NCBI GenBank assembly: GCA_026995985.1
Contig: JALWNF010000050.1
Coordinates: 1 to 6,801, forward strand
Length of the DNA stretch: 6,801 nucleotides
Origin: Campylobacteraceae bacterium
GTDB taxonomy: Bacteria; Campylobacterota; Campylobacteria; Campylobacterales; Sulfurovaceae
Direction: 5' to 3'
This document shows positions 1 through 5,893 of this stretch, in pieces. A model generated the notes under the pieces. It had not been told where the DNA came from, made no database searches, and saw only the letters and a program-made list of their open reading frames with translations. Within the stretch, counting starts at the first letter, position 1, and each line of letters opens with the position of its first letter. The translations under genes and the position numbers were made by a program.

Positions 1-27
1 GTAGGCTACGTAGAAGTATATTTTCAT
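1..27 (-). CDS. 5' end of an unidentified CDS running off the left edge
   Basis: An ATG on the minus strand lies 2 bp after the tagD stop and opens a frame through to the window edge (MKIYFYVAY, nine codons, no stop). The spacing matches the tight packing of the other genes in this operon. A short hydrophobic beta-strand-like N-terminus of this kind is common at the start of Rossmann-fold glycosyltransferases, but nine residues cannot identify a family. By context (directly after tagD) a CDP-glycerol-using glycerophosphotransferase or another surface-glycan enzyme is a reasonable guess and no more. No strong Shine-Dalgarno is visible, only a purine-rich stretch inside the end of tagD, so translational coupling is likely. 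Confidence 0.5.
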
Positions 28-29
28 TA

Positions 30-491
30 TTATTCAAAGTCTCTCTTTATTCGTTGTAGTATCTCAAAAGCTTTGTTAATATCATCAATATTGATTTTAG
101 ATATCTGTTTGAGTTGCTCTTTGAGTGCTGTGGTTGAGATACCTTCTGTTCTTGGTAGATAGACTACCTCACAATACTCCTTAAGCTCATCAAACTTTCC
201 TTCCCAATCATGACCCATAGCAAAAATATCTACATTATACTTTTTAATATCTGTAACTTTTTGCTCCCAACTATTTTCAGGAATTACCATATCTACATAT
301 CTTATGGACTCAACAATTTCAGCCCGTTGCTCATAAGGAATAATGGTCTTTTTGCCTTTTATCTCATTAAACTCATCAGTAGAGACAGCTACAATGAGTC
401 TATCTCCTAGTGACTTTAGACGTTTTAAGAGCCTTAAGTGACCAATATGAAACATATCAAATGTCCCATAGGTTAGTACTGTTTTATTCAT
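30..491 (-). CDS. tagD: Glycerol-3-phosphate cytidylyltransferase (TagD family)
   Basis: Cytosolic nucleotidyltransferase that joins CTP and sn-glycerol 3-phosphate to give CDP-glycerol and pyrophosphate. The 153-residue protein shows the family signature GTFDMFHIGH at residues 9-18 (HxGH CTP-binding motif at 15-18), the STDEFN segment at 37-42, MGHDWEGKFD at 92-101, and the C-terminal RTEGISTT motif at 114-121. By memory it resembles Bacillus TagD over almost its whole length, then has about 25 extra C-terminal residues. Its ATG overlaps the end of the acyltransferase gene by 8 bp, and an AAGGA lies 8 nt upstream inside that gene. Wall teichoic acid is not expected in a Gram-negative cell, so CDP-glycerol probably feeds LOS or capsule decoration; that is inference from the neighbours. 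A cytidylyltransferase for a related alcohol phosphate is the main alternative. Confidence 0.92.
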   Translation of the reverse strand: MNKTVLTYGTFDMFHIGHLRLLKRLKSLGDRLIVAVSTDEFNEIKGKKTIIPYEQRAEIVESIRYVDMVIPENSWEQKVTDIKKYNVDIFAMGHDWEGKFDELKEYCEVVYLPRTEGISTTALKEQLKQISKINIDDINKAFEILQRIKRDFE

Positions 492-1380
492 AGATGTTTT
501 CCTTAGTATTTTTCCACCTCTTATGCATCCAGAACCACTCTTTAGGGTGAGATTCTATGGCTCTTTGCATGGCATTAGCTTGTAGTTGTGTTAGTTTAGC
601 TAAATCCTCCTCTTGATTATCTGTTTTTATGGTCTTAATTGGTTCATAAATCTTGATATGATAATTCTTATAATCATCAGTAGAGATAAAAGCAGGGATT
701 AAATCTATAGCAAATTTTCGCGATAAAATAGAGGCTAAAGGGGTATGAGTAGCAGGGTGGTTAAAGAAGTTTACCTCTATGGAGTGCTTAGGACGAATAG
801 CTTGGTCAACCAATATACCTACAGCTTTATTTTGTCCTAATGCTTTTATGCACCCTTTCATTGCCCCTTTTTTGTAAACCATCTCTACATTAAACTGTTC
901 ACGATTCTTTTTTAAGATTTTATCCATTAACTCAGAGTCTAGCTTTCGTCCTACACCTACAAGAGTTAGGTTAAATTTAATGGCAATGGCTTGTGAGAGA
1001 AGCTCCCAATTTCCTTGATGACCTGTAATAAATATAATCTTTTTACCTGCATCTTGATATTTTTTGACTATCTCTTCACCTTCAAAAGTGACATTTTTAA
1101 TAATATCATCTTTACTCATTTTGCTACGTTGAATAATCCCTAGCGTAGTATCGAGCAGATTCATAAAAGCAGAGACTCCATAATCTTTTTTCTCTTTTTG
1201 AGTAAGGCTTTTGTTAAATGCAATATCTAAATTTGTATGAATAATCTTTTGATGTTTTTTACTTACACTATAGGCAAACCAAGAGATAGCTCTCATAAGT
1301 TTTATCATAATATCTCTAGGCAATACTCTTAAGATAAAGCCAAAAAATTTATATAGTCCAAGATATATGTAGTCAACCAT
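484..1380 (-). CDS. waaM: Lipid A secondary acyltransferase (LpxL/HtrB/WaaM family)
   Basis: Inner-membrane-associated acyltransferase that adds a secondary acyl chain to the Kdo-lipid A precursor using acyl-ACP. The protein has 298 residues, close to the usual ~300. It has a hydrophobic N-terminal anchor (about residues 4-20), the catalytic HX4E motif in GHQGNWE (H121, E126), a conserved G-x-x-V-D-Q-A segment in the middle, and the family's C-terminal WFWMHKRWK signature. The ATG overlaps the waaC stop by 8 bp and its own stop overlaps tagD by 8 bp, so it sits inside a coupled operon. The waaC-htrB pair is also the conserved start of Campylobacter LOS loci, which supports the assignment. Whether it transfers laurate or another chain, and whether it is the first (LpxL) or second (LpxM) secondary acyltransferase, cannot be read from sequence. 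Confidence 0.93.
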   Translation of the reverse strand: MVDYIYLGLYKFFGFILRVLPRDIMIKLMRAISWFAYSVSKKHQKIIHTNLDIAFNKSLTQKEKKDYGVSAFMNLLDTTLGIIQRSKMSKDDIIKNVTFEGEEIVKKYQDAGKKIIFITGHQGNWELLSQAIAIKFNLTLVGVGRKLDSELMDKILKKNREQFNVEMVYKKGAMKGCIKALGQNKAVGILVDQAIRPKHSIEVNFFNHPATHTPLASILSRKFAIDLIPAFISTDDYKNYHIKIYEPIKTIKTDNQEEDLAKLTQLQANAMQRAIESHPKEWFWMHKRWKNTKENIYE

Positions 1381-2371
1381 TTAGTATCTCTTTAGCCATA
1401 AGAATAACCTTATGAGATGGAATTTTTTGAATAGAGAAGTCATTTTTATCAAGCTTATAGTGGTTAACTTTGCTTTTTGATTTAATAGTTTTATTGATAG
1501 GTGTTTGATAGACACGATTTACAGGAGTAGGTCCAAAGATAGTAATAGAGGGTATATTTAGCCCCCATGCCATATGGGTAGGTCCTGTATCATTTCCTAT
1601 CAATAAATCAGATTTTGCTATTAGTGATTTTAAGGTATTTAAATCTGTTTTTGGAAGAGCTTTTGCATAGTTAGACCTCTTCTCTATCCATTTAGCTCTA
1701 TCTCTCTCCTCTTTTGTACCCCATGCTATTAGAACATTCTCCTTTAGATGGTTAGCTACCTCTACAAACTTCTCCTTTGGATAGTTTCTGCTCTCCCATG
1801 TTGAACCAATAATAAAAATAATATTCTTCTTATCTTTAGATAGATACTCTTCTAATGCTTTATCTTCATCTCTATAGAACAAAAATGGCTCTTTGTCTAT
1901 AATCATTTGAGGTGTAATCTCTATATTTAAAGGATTTCCAATTACTTTAACATTTCTATCAATAGTATTCTCATTATAGTCTATATCTATTTTATAATTA
2001 TAAAAGTAAGAAGCAACTCTCTCTCTAATAGAATTTTTTGAAAAACCTGCAATACTCTTTCCTAGTAGTTTAGCTGTAATAGCAGACTTTAAAAGTCCTT
2101 GTGCATCAATAACTAAATCGTAGTTATTTTTGGCATAAGATTTTATCTTTTTTACTTCTGAAAAAAGTGATATTTTATTTTTTTTAATACTTTTTAGGTT
2201 GATAGTCAAAATATTGTCAATATGGGGGTTATTATCTAGTACTTGTTTAAACCCCTCTTCAACTATCCAATCTATTTGAATATCTGGTCTAGCTCTTTTT
2301 ATAAACTGTAGGGCAACCATAGCATGAATAATATCTCCCATAGCAGAGAGTTTTACAATAGCAATTTTCAT
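1373..2371 (-). CDS. waaC: Lipopolysaccharide heptosyltransferase I (GT9)
   Basis: Transfers L-glycero-D-manno-heptose from ADP-heptose to Kdo on lipid A, at the cytoplasmic face of the inner membrane, starting the inner core. The 332-residue protein has the two-domain GT-B layout. The N-terminal KLSAMGDIIH motif (7-16) places D13 where the general base lies in E. coli WaaC; IDAQGLLKS is at 88-96. The C-terminal nucleotide-sugar half has GSTWESRNYP (189-198) and GNDTGPTHMAW (259-269), with D261 at the E. coli Mg/ADP-binding position, followed by FGPTP. Its ATG overlaps the mqnA stop as ATGA, and its TGA overlaps the waaM start by 8 bp. The SAMGD and TWESRNYP motifs fit WaaC better than WaaF (heptosyltransferase II). 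Confidence 0.95.
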   Translation of the reverse strand: MKIAIVKLSAMGDIIHAMVALQFIKRARPDIQIDWIVEEGFKQVLDNNPHIDNILTINLKSIKKNKISLFSEVKKIKSYAKNNYDLVIDAQGLLKSAITAKLLGKSIAGFSKNSIRERVASYFYNYKIDIDYNENTIDRNVKVIGNPLNIEITPQMIIDKEPFLFYRDEDKALEEYLSKDKKNIIFIIGSTWESRNYPKEKFVEVANHLKENVLIAWGTKEERDRAKWIEKRSNYAKALPKTDLNTLKSLIAKSDLLIGNDTGPTHMAWGLNIPSITIFGPTPVNRVYQTPINKTIKSKSKVNHYKLDKNDFSIQKIPSHKVILMAKEILNG

Positions 2372-3015
2372 AACTTATTACTCTTTTTTAAAAATAGTCT
2401 TAAAGATTTTTTAGCTTTATGACACATATTATACTCAATGTGCTTTAAATACCATTGTAGTTGCTTTGAAGTTATACCTCTTTTTTTGGCTTCATGTTTT
2501 AAAATGTATTGGGGTATTTTTATTGGTTGTTTACTGAACTTTTTTGCGATTTTTTCTACAGTTTTACCATGGCAAGTGTAGCATAGACGTGCAAATACAA
2601 AAGGTAGGTTAGTCTCTTTGTACCATTGGGTGGCTAAATCTATGCCTTTACCACCATTTAGGTAGTAGACAAGTGCTTTGTCACCAATAAGAACCTCTCC
2701 TTGTAAGTTTAAAACTTTTGCTAAACGATTAGATGAGGCAGACTCATGGTCTTTTTTGTTCTCTCCCTCTAAGACAAATACAGAGTAGACAGCTTGATGA
2801 GCAATAATTCCTAAGTTGGTACAGTTATATTTTTTTGACTCTATGCTAGAGATAAACCCTGCATCAATTTGGCGTTTATGTAGAGCTTTATTGATTTGGC
2901 TTGGAACATCTCTTCGATAAGCTAACCCTTTTTTTAGACCAGAATCAGGAAGATAGCGTTTTAAAAAGACTTGAAATGGGAGTAGATTAAGGTAGCTAAT
3001 TGAGCCAAATTTCAC
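2368..3015 (-). CDS. mqnA: Chorismate dehydratase MqnA, futalosine menaquinone pathway
   Basis: First committed enzyme of the futalosine route to menaquinone: it dehydrates chorismate to 3-[(1-carboxyvinyl)oxy]benzoate in the cytosol. The 215-residue protein has the periplasmic-binding-protein-like fold signature of the family: GSISYLNLLPF at 4-14 (conserved Asn10), a D-A-G-F-I-S-S segment at 51-57, GEVLIGDKAL at 106-115, and DLATQWYKETNLPFVFA at 126-142. Helicobacter and Campylobacter rely on this pathway. The start codon is GTG, not ATG: an in-frame TGA lies two codons upstream, the family N-terminus begins here, and a purine-rich AAAGAGATGA precedes it. It leads the operon and ends in an ATGA overlap with waaC. 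Menaquinone and LOS synthesis are otherwise unrelated, so the pairing may only reflect shared growth-linked transcription. Confidence 0.9.
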   Translation of the reverse strand: MKFGSISYLNLLPFQVFLKRYLPDSGLKKGLAYRRDVPSQINKALHKRQIDAGFISSIESKKYNCTNLGIIAHQAVYSVFVLEGENKKDHESASSNRLAKVLNLQGEVLIGDKALVYYLNGGKGIDLATQWYKETNLPFVFARLCYTCHGKTVEKIAKKFSKQPIKIPQYILKHEAKKRGITSKQLQWYLKHIEYNMCHKAKKSLRLFLKKSNKL

Positions 3016-3047
3016 AGTTCATCTCTTTCATAAAAAAATTAAGCATG

Positions 3048-3056
3048 ATTATATCA
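3048..3056 (-). promoter_or_regulatory. Extended -10 promoter for the mqnA-waaC-waaM-tagD operon
   Basis: On the minus strand the sequence reads TGATATAAT, a perfect TATAAT with the TGn extension, about 33 bp upstream of the mqnA GTG. No good -35 is present at 16-18 bp, as is common in Campylobacterota. It is the only strong -10 upstream of this operon. Confidence 0.65.
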
Positions 3057-3065
3057 AACAACTTT

Positions 3066-3071
3066 TATAAT
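3066..3071 (+). promoter_or_regulatory. -10 element for the moaD-moaE-moeA operon
   Basis: A perfect TATAAT, about 37 bp upstream of the preferred moaD start, preceded by a T-rich stretch and without a recognisable -35. It lies 12 bp from the divergent mqnA -10 (3048-3053), so each promoter's -35 region falls on the other's core. Confidence 0.6.
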
Positions 3072-3096
3072 CACCTAACGTGTATTAATGTTAAAA

Positions 3097-3103
3097 AAGG
3101 AAG
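3097..3103 (+). promoter_or_regulatory. Ribosome binding site that sets the moaD start at GTG 3109
   Basis: AAGGAAG lies 7 nt (counted from AAGGA) before GTG at 3109. An upstream in-frame ATG at 3088 would put this strong Shine-Dalgarno inside the gene and add seven residues that MoaD proteins lack. Confidence 0.75.
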
Positions 3104-3108
3104 AGTGC

Positions 3109-3330
3109 GTGGTAAAAGTAGAATTTCTAGGACCAATATCGCAAGAGGTATTAGAACTAGAGGCAAAAACATTAGCAGATGTAGCAACTCAACTACAAAA
3201 TATTGAGACTATTGCTCCATGGTTAGAGAAATGTGCTGTAGCAGTTAATGACCAAATGGTATCAGATTTAAGCATAGTATTAAAATCAGGAGATAAAATT
3301 TCAATACTTCCTCCTGTGTGTGGGGGTTAA
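3109..3330 (+). CDS. moaD: Molybdopterin synthase small subunit MoaD
   Basis: Ubiquitin-like sulfur carrier. Its C-terminal Gly-Gly is adenylated by a MoeB-type enzyme and thiocarboxylated, then donates sulfur to precursor Z in complex with MoaE. From GTG 3109 the protein has 73 residues, the normal size, begins VKVEFLGPI after the initiator, and ends in LPPVCGG with the essential terminal GG. It resembles the Helicobacter MoaD N-terminus (remembered as MVEVRFFGPI), which together with the ribosome binding site decides against the longer frame from ATG 3088. It is first in the moaD-moaE-moeA operon, one base before the moaE start. ThiS, the related thiamine carrier, is excluded by the moaE neighbour. 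Confidence 0.94.
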   Translation: MVKVEFLGPISQEVLELEAKTLADVATQLQNIETIAPWLEKCAVAVNDQMVSDLSIVLKSGDKISILPPVCGG

Positions 3331-3331
3331 G

Positions 3332-3766
3332 ATGGAGCTATATCATGGACCACTTGATGTAGAGGTTATCTTTTCAAAATGGTTAAATGAGGAGAGAAAC
3401 TCTAACTATGGAGCATATATTCCATTTGTAGGAACTATTCGTGCTGAAGATGGGATTGAAGCGTTAAGTTTTGATATATATGAGCCAATTTTGGAGCAGT
3501 GGTTTCAAAGTTGGGTAAAAAGAGCTGAAGAGTTAGGGGCAAAGGTAAAGATGGCTCATGCTATTGGAGATGTACCTGTGCATACCTCTTCATATATCTC
3601 TGCTGTATTCTCTCCTAAACGACGAGTAGCTTTAGAGCTTATTGATGAGTTTGTAGAGGACTTTAAGGCAAATGCTCCAATTTGGAAGTATGATGTTAAA
3701 GATGGAAAACGAATCTATGCAGAGGATAGAAGTACCCCTATGAGTGGTAGTGGGTTATTGGCGTAG
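3332..3766 (+). CDS. moaE: Molybdopterin synthase large subunit MoaE
   Basis: Catalytic subunit of molybdopterin synthase: with two MoaD subunits it inserts two sulfurs into cyclic pyranopterin monophosphate to make the molybdopterin dithiolene, in the cytosol. The 144-residue protein has the family landmarks: NYGAYIPFVGTIR at 25-37, LSFDIYEP at 45-52, AHAIGDVPV at 75-83 followed by SSYISAVFS, and FKANAPIWK at 111-119, with K112 and K119 in the places of the active-site lysines. The ATG at 3332 is one base after the moaD stop, so coupling is expected. A GTG at 3320 in the same frame is rejected because it overlaps moaD and adds four residues outside the family start. The C-terminal SGSGLLA tail resembles that of Helicobacter MoaE. 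Confidence 0.94.
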   Translation: MELYHGPLDVEVIFSKWLNEERNSNYGAYIPFVGTIRAEDGIEALSFDIYEPILEQWFQSWVKRAEELGAKVKMAHAIGDVPVHTSSYISAVFSPKRRVALELIDEFVEDFKANAPIWKYDVKDGKRIYAEDRSTPMSGSGLLA

Positions 3767-3797
3767 GTTTATAATATATAAAAAGGAAAAAAATAGA

Positions 3798-5003
3798 ATG
3801 GCATTTATGCACTTCGACAAATCAATGGAAATTCTTAATGATATAGAGATTAGAAACTATAAAAAATCTAAAAAATATCTAACCAATACTTTAGGGTATA
3901 TTTTAGCCCAAGATATTGTTGCAGACCACAACTCTCCAGAGTTTCCTACCTCTGCAATGGATGGGTATGCTATCAAACATGAAGACCAACCCCTAAAACG
4001 GTTAAAAATCTCTAGTATCAACCCAGCAGGGGCTGATTTAGACGATGAGGTGATTGGTGGGCAGTGTATTAAGACATTTACAGGTTCACTTATGCCAAAA
4101 GGCTCTGATACGCTCATTCCTATTGAAAATGTAACGGTTGAGGGTGAAGAGATTGTTATTGATGAGGAAGTTCCTTATGGTTTCTCTGTTAGAGCTGTGG
4201 GTGAAAACTATGAAAAGGGAGAGAAGCTTATAGAAAAGGGAACAAAGATAGACTTTGCAGATATTGGTGTTATGGCAAGTTTAAATGTTGTCTCTCCTTT
4301 GGTCTATGAGAAGCCTAGAGTCTCTATTCTCTCAACAGGTTCAGAGTTGTTAGAGCTGGGTGAAATGCAAACTTCAGATGCACAGATACGAAGTTCAAAT
4401 AACTATATTTTAGAGGCGTTGGTCAAAAAGTATGGTGGTGAACCAATGCAGTTGGGGTGTATTGCTGATGATAAAGAGAGTATCTTAAAAAATGTTGCCT
4501 CTGCACTTGAACAGAGTGATATTGTGGTAACTACAGGAGGTGTTAGTGTTGGAGATTTTGATTTTGTTAAAGATGTTATTGTTGAGCTTGGGTGTGAAGT
4601 TCTCTTTAAAGGGGTTCGCATAAAACCTGGGCAACATATTATGGTGGCACAAAAAGGTGATAAATTTATTGTAGGATTGCCAGGTTTTGCCTACTCTTCA
4701 ACTGTGACAGCTTTGATATATGTCGTTCCTTTAATTGCTAAATTACAAAATGCTCCATCTCCTTTACATATTGTTGAGGCGACTCTGCGTTCACCTTTTA
4801 ATAAGCATATTAAAAAGGCAGAGTTTACAGCGTGTCACTATAGTTTAGAAGATGGGAAATATTTTGTGGATTTTGATGGTAAGAAGTCAGGAACTTCTGC
4901 AATTTTGACAAATATGTTAGGCTCAACAGCTCTTTTGATAACCTCTGAAGATGATGAACCTAAAGCTGTAGGAGACAGAGTTAAGATACTTCTTATAGAT
5001 TAA
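3798..5003 (+). CDS. moeA: Molybdopterin molybdotransferase MoeA
   Basis: Inserts molybdate into adenylated molybdopterin to give active molybdenum cofactor. From ATG 3798 the protein has 401 residues, normal for MoeA. Visible landmarks are FPTSAMDGYA at 49-58 (conserved acidic D55), the MoCF-binding-domain motifs STGSELLELGE at 179-189 and TTGGVSVGDFDFVKD at 245-259, KPGQH shortly after, and GLPGFAYSS at 293-301. A C-terminal beta-barrel domain IV follows. AAAGGA at 3782-3787 with 10 nt spacing supports ATG 3798; the frame is open back to 3744 but that start would overlap moaE and lacks a binding site. ATG 3807 is a weaker alternative. The gap from moaE is 31 bp, so this gene is probably cotranscribed but not coupled. 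The GLPGF motif differs from the common GLPGNP, so this may be one of two MoeA paralogues. Confidence 0.92.
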   Translation: MAFMHFDKSMEILNDIEIRNYKKSKKYLTNTLGYILAQDIVADHNSPEFPTSAMDGYAIKHEDQPLKRLKISSINPAGADLDDEVIGGQCIKTFTGSLMPKGSDTLIPIENVTVEGEEIVIDEEVPYGFSVRAVGENYEKGEKLIEKGTKIDFADIGVMASLNVVSPLVYEKPRVSILSTGSELLELGEMQTSDAQIRSSNNYILEALVKKYGGEPMQLGCIADDKESILKNVASALEQSDIVVTTGGVSVGDFDFVKDVIVELGCEVLFKGVRIKPGQHIMVAQKGDKFIVGLPGFAYSSTVTALIYVVPLIAKLQNAPSPLHIVEATLRSPFNKHIKKAEFTACHYSLEDGKYFVDFDGKKSGTSAILTNMLGSTALLITSEDDEPKAVGDRVKILLID

Positions 5004-5122
5004 TCTTTTCTGTAAATAGTATTGGTACGTATCTTTTTTAGATAGAGTGCCAACTCTGCAACTGTTTTACACCCACTACTTATTGCTTCATTTAGTATTT
5101 TTTTATTCGTTTTTGCATTCAT
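5000..5122 (-). CDS. Small unrecognised protein, 40 residues, basic
   Basis: A minus-strand ORF (MNAKTNKKILNE..., ending IYRKD) convergent with moeA and overlapping its last 4 bp. I do not recognise a family. It is lysine-rich, with about nine basic and three acidic residues, one cysteine (C18), and a central stretch CKTVAELALYLKK (18-30) that looks like an amphipathic helix. The S-S-G-C-K-T-V-A-E-L pattern is reminiscent of the opening of a helix-turn-helix, but it is too short for a full DNA-binding domain. Support for translation is a strong AAAGGA six bases before the ATG, and a TATAAT on the same strand 31 bp upstream. There is no signal peptide or membrane segment. It lies back to back with the S24 repressor gene, so it could be a target or partner of it; that is inference. 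Chance ORF remains possible. Confidence 0.55.
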   Translation of the reverse strand: MNAKTNKKILNEAISSGCKTVAELALYLKKIRTNTIYRKD

Positions 5123-5128
5123 TTAAAA

Positions 5129-5134
5129 TCCTTT
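5129..5134 (-). promoter_or_regulatory. Ribosome binding site of the 40-residue ORF
   Basis: On the minus strand AAAGGA sits 6 nt before ATG 5122. It is the main evidence that this small ORF is translated. Confidence 0.55.
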
Positions 5135-5153
5135 TTATTTCAAATAATATAAA

Positions 5154-5159
5154 ATTATA
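5154..5159 (-). promoter_or_regulatory. Possible -10 for the 40-residue ORF
   Basis: TATAAT on the minus strand within GATTATAAT, 31 bp upstream of the small ORF's ATG. The whole region is very AT-rich, so chance matches are likely. A TTGACA on the same strand (5189-5194) is too far upstream (29 bp) to be its -35. Confidence 0.3.
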
Positions 5160-5188
5160 ATCTTTTTTTCTTGATTAAGTTATAAATA

Positions 5189-5213
5189 TGTCAAATTGTA
5201 ATATAATCTGACA
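5189..5213 (+). promoter_or_regulatory. Inverted repeat, candidate operator of the S24 repressor
   Basis: Arms TGTCAAATT (5189-5197) and AATCTGACA (5205-5213) are reverse complements at 8 of 9 positions, separated by 7 bp, giving a 25 bp imperfect palindrome. The right half overlaps the repressor gene's -10 (5202-5207). Dimeric LexA/CI-type repressors bind sites of this geometry, so autoregulation is the natural reading. The binding itself is inferred. Confidence 0.55.
5202..5207 (+). promoter_or_regulatory. -10 element of the S24 repressor gene
   Basis: A perfect TATAAT 28 bp upstream of the repressor ATG, lying within the inverted repeat. No convincing -35 is seen at 16-18 bp. Confidence 0.6.
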
Positions 5214-5235
5214 AAAAACAAAAAAAGGTTAGAAG

Positions 5236-5889
5236 ATGTATGATTTAAAAAAGATAATAAAAAAGATAAAAGAGATAATTGCTTTAGAGAAAAAAGGTAA
5301 AAAGGTTTTTGACAAAGATGTAGCTAATGCATTAGCTATTCCTCAAACAACCTTTGCTACCATGAAAAAGAGAAACTCTATTCCTTTTAAAGAGATACTT
5401 GAGTATTGTGCAAATAAGAAGATAAGTATAAATTGGCTCTTTTTTGACCAAGCTATTGATATGTTAGCTGAAGAGACAGATAAATTTTTTCAAATACACT
5501 ATTTTTCAGATGTAAGAGCAAGTGCAGGTGGTGGAGCATTTAACTTTGATGAGAATTATGAGGTTCTCTCTATAGATAAAACATTGATGAATAGCATTGC
5601 TCCATCATCAAATAGAGTTTTAGATGCTATTAATGTTGATGGTGAGTCGATGGAGCCTACACTTCAAGATGGCTCAATTGTATTTATTGATAGAGAGCAG
5701 ACTAATATTAATAAAGATGGTATCTTTGTAGCCTCTACTACAGCAGGACTCTTTATAAAGCGTATTAGACAACGTGCTGATGGAATGATAGAGTTAATAT
5801 CAGATAATAAGGCTTATAGTTCAGAGATAATTACACCAAACGAAGTTAAAATTTTAGGAAGAGTTATTGGAAATATCGAAAGTCTGTAG
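5236..5889 (+). CDS. CI/LexA-like transcriptional repressor with S24 self-cleavage domain
   Basis: Predicted cytosolic DNA-binding repressor of 217 residues. The N-terminal domain (about 20-70) fits the phage CI repressor helix-turn-helix family: DKDVANALAIPQTTFATMKKR (26-46), then IPFKEILEYC and ISINWLFF. The C-terminal half is a LexA/UmuD-like S24 domain: an Ala-Gly scissile pair in ASAGGG (A97-G98), the nucleophile in VDGESMEPTLQDG (S138), and the general base K175 in LFIKRI. The Ser-to-Lys distance of 37 residues equals that of E. coli LexA (S119, K156). The ATG has AAAAAGG 8 nt upstream. RecA-stimulated autocleavage is therefore possible but not shown. Its targets are unknown; the palindrome at its own promoter suggests autoregulation. 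Not a phage context: the flanks are housekeeping genes, so this is either a domesticated repressor or a lineage-specific regulator. The LexA-type winged HTH is not seen, so I do not call it lexA. Confidence 0.88.
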   Translation: MYDLKKIIKKIKEIIALEKKGKKVFDKDVANALAIPQTTFATMKKRNSIPFKEILEYCANKKISINWLFFDQAIDMLAEETDKFFQIHYFSDVRASAGGGAFNFDENYEVLSIDKTLMNSIAPSSNRVLDAINVDGESMEPTLQDGSIVFIDREQTNINKDGIFVASTTAGLFIKRIRQRADGMIELISDNKAYSSEIITPNEVKILGRVIGNIESL

Positions 5890-5893
5890 TAAA

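Noticed and set aside
210..410. Plus-strand ORF of 66 codons inside tagD
   Set aside because: It is the antisense shadow of a well-supported gene and has no family features.
2569..2583. CYTCH, a CxxCH c-type haem motif, at residues 145-149 of MqnA
   Set aside because: MqnA is cytosolic, has no signal peptide, and the rest of the sequence fits the family well. The motif is most likely chance.
3088..3108. Upstream ATG start for moaD, adding seven residues
   Set aside because: The strong AAGGAAG would lie inside the gene, and the known MoaD N-terminus begins at the GTG at 3109.
3000..3206. Plus-strand ORF of 68 codons across the mqnA-moaD intergenic region
   Set aside because: It overlaps moaD in another frame and covers both promoters; composition is that of a shadow frame.
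3320..3331. Upstream GTG start for moaE
   Set aside because: It overlaps moaD and adds residues before the conserved start; ATG 3332 is one base after the moaD stop.
3744..3797. Upstream start for moeA inside moaE
   Set aside because: The added 18 residues are translated from the end of moaE and a spacer; AAAGGA at 3782-3787 points to ATG 3798.
3857..4117. Minus-strand ORF of 86 codons inside moeA
   Set aside because: Antisense frame of a conserved gene without a ribosome binding site or family match.
4403..4621. Minus-strand ORF of 72 codons inside moeA
   Set aside because: Same reason; low-complexity Ser/Thr/Pro-rich shadow of the MoeA frame.
5161..5194. TTGACA on the minus strand (5189-5194) as a -35 for the small ORF
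   Set aside because: The nearest TATAAT on that strand is 29 bp away, outside the usable range; the hexamer is better explained as part of the palindrome.
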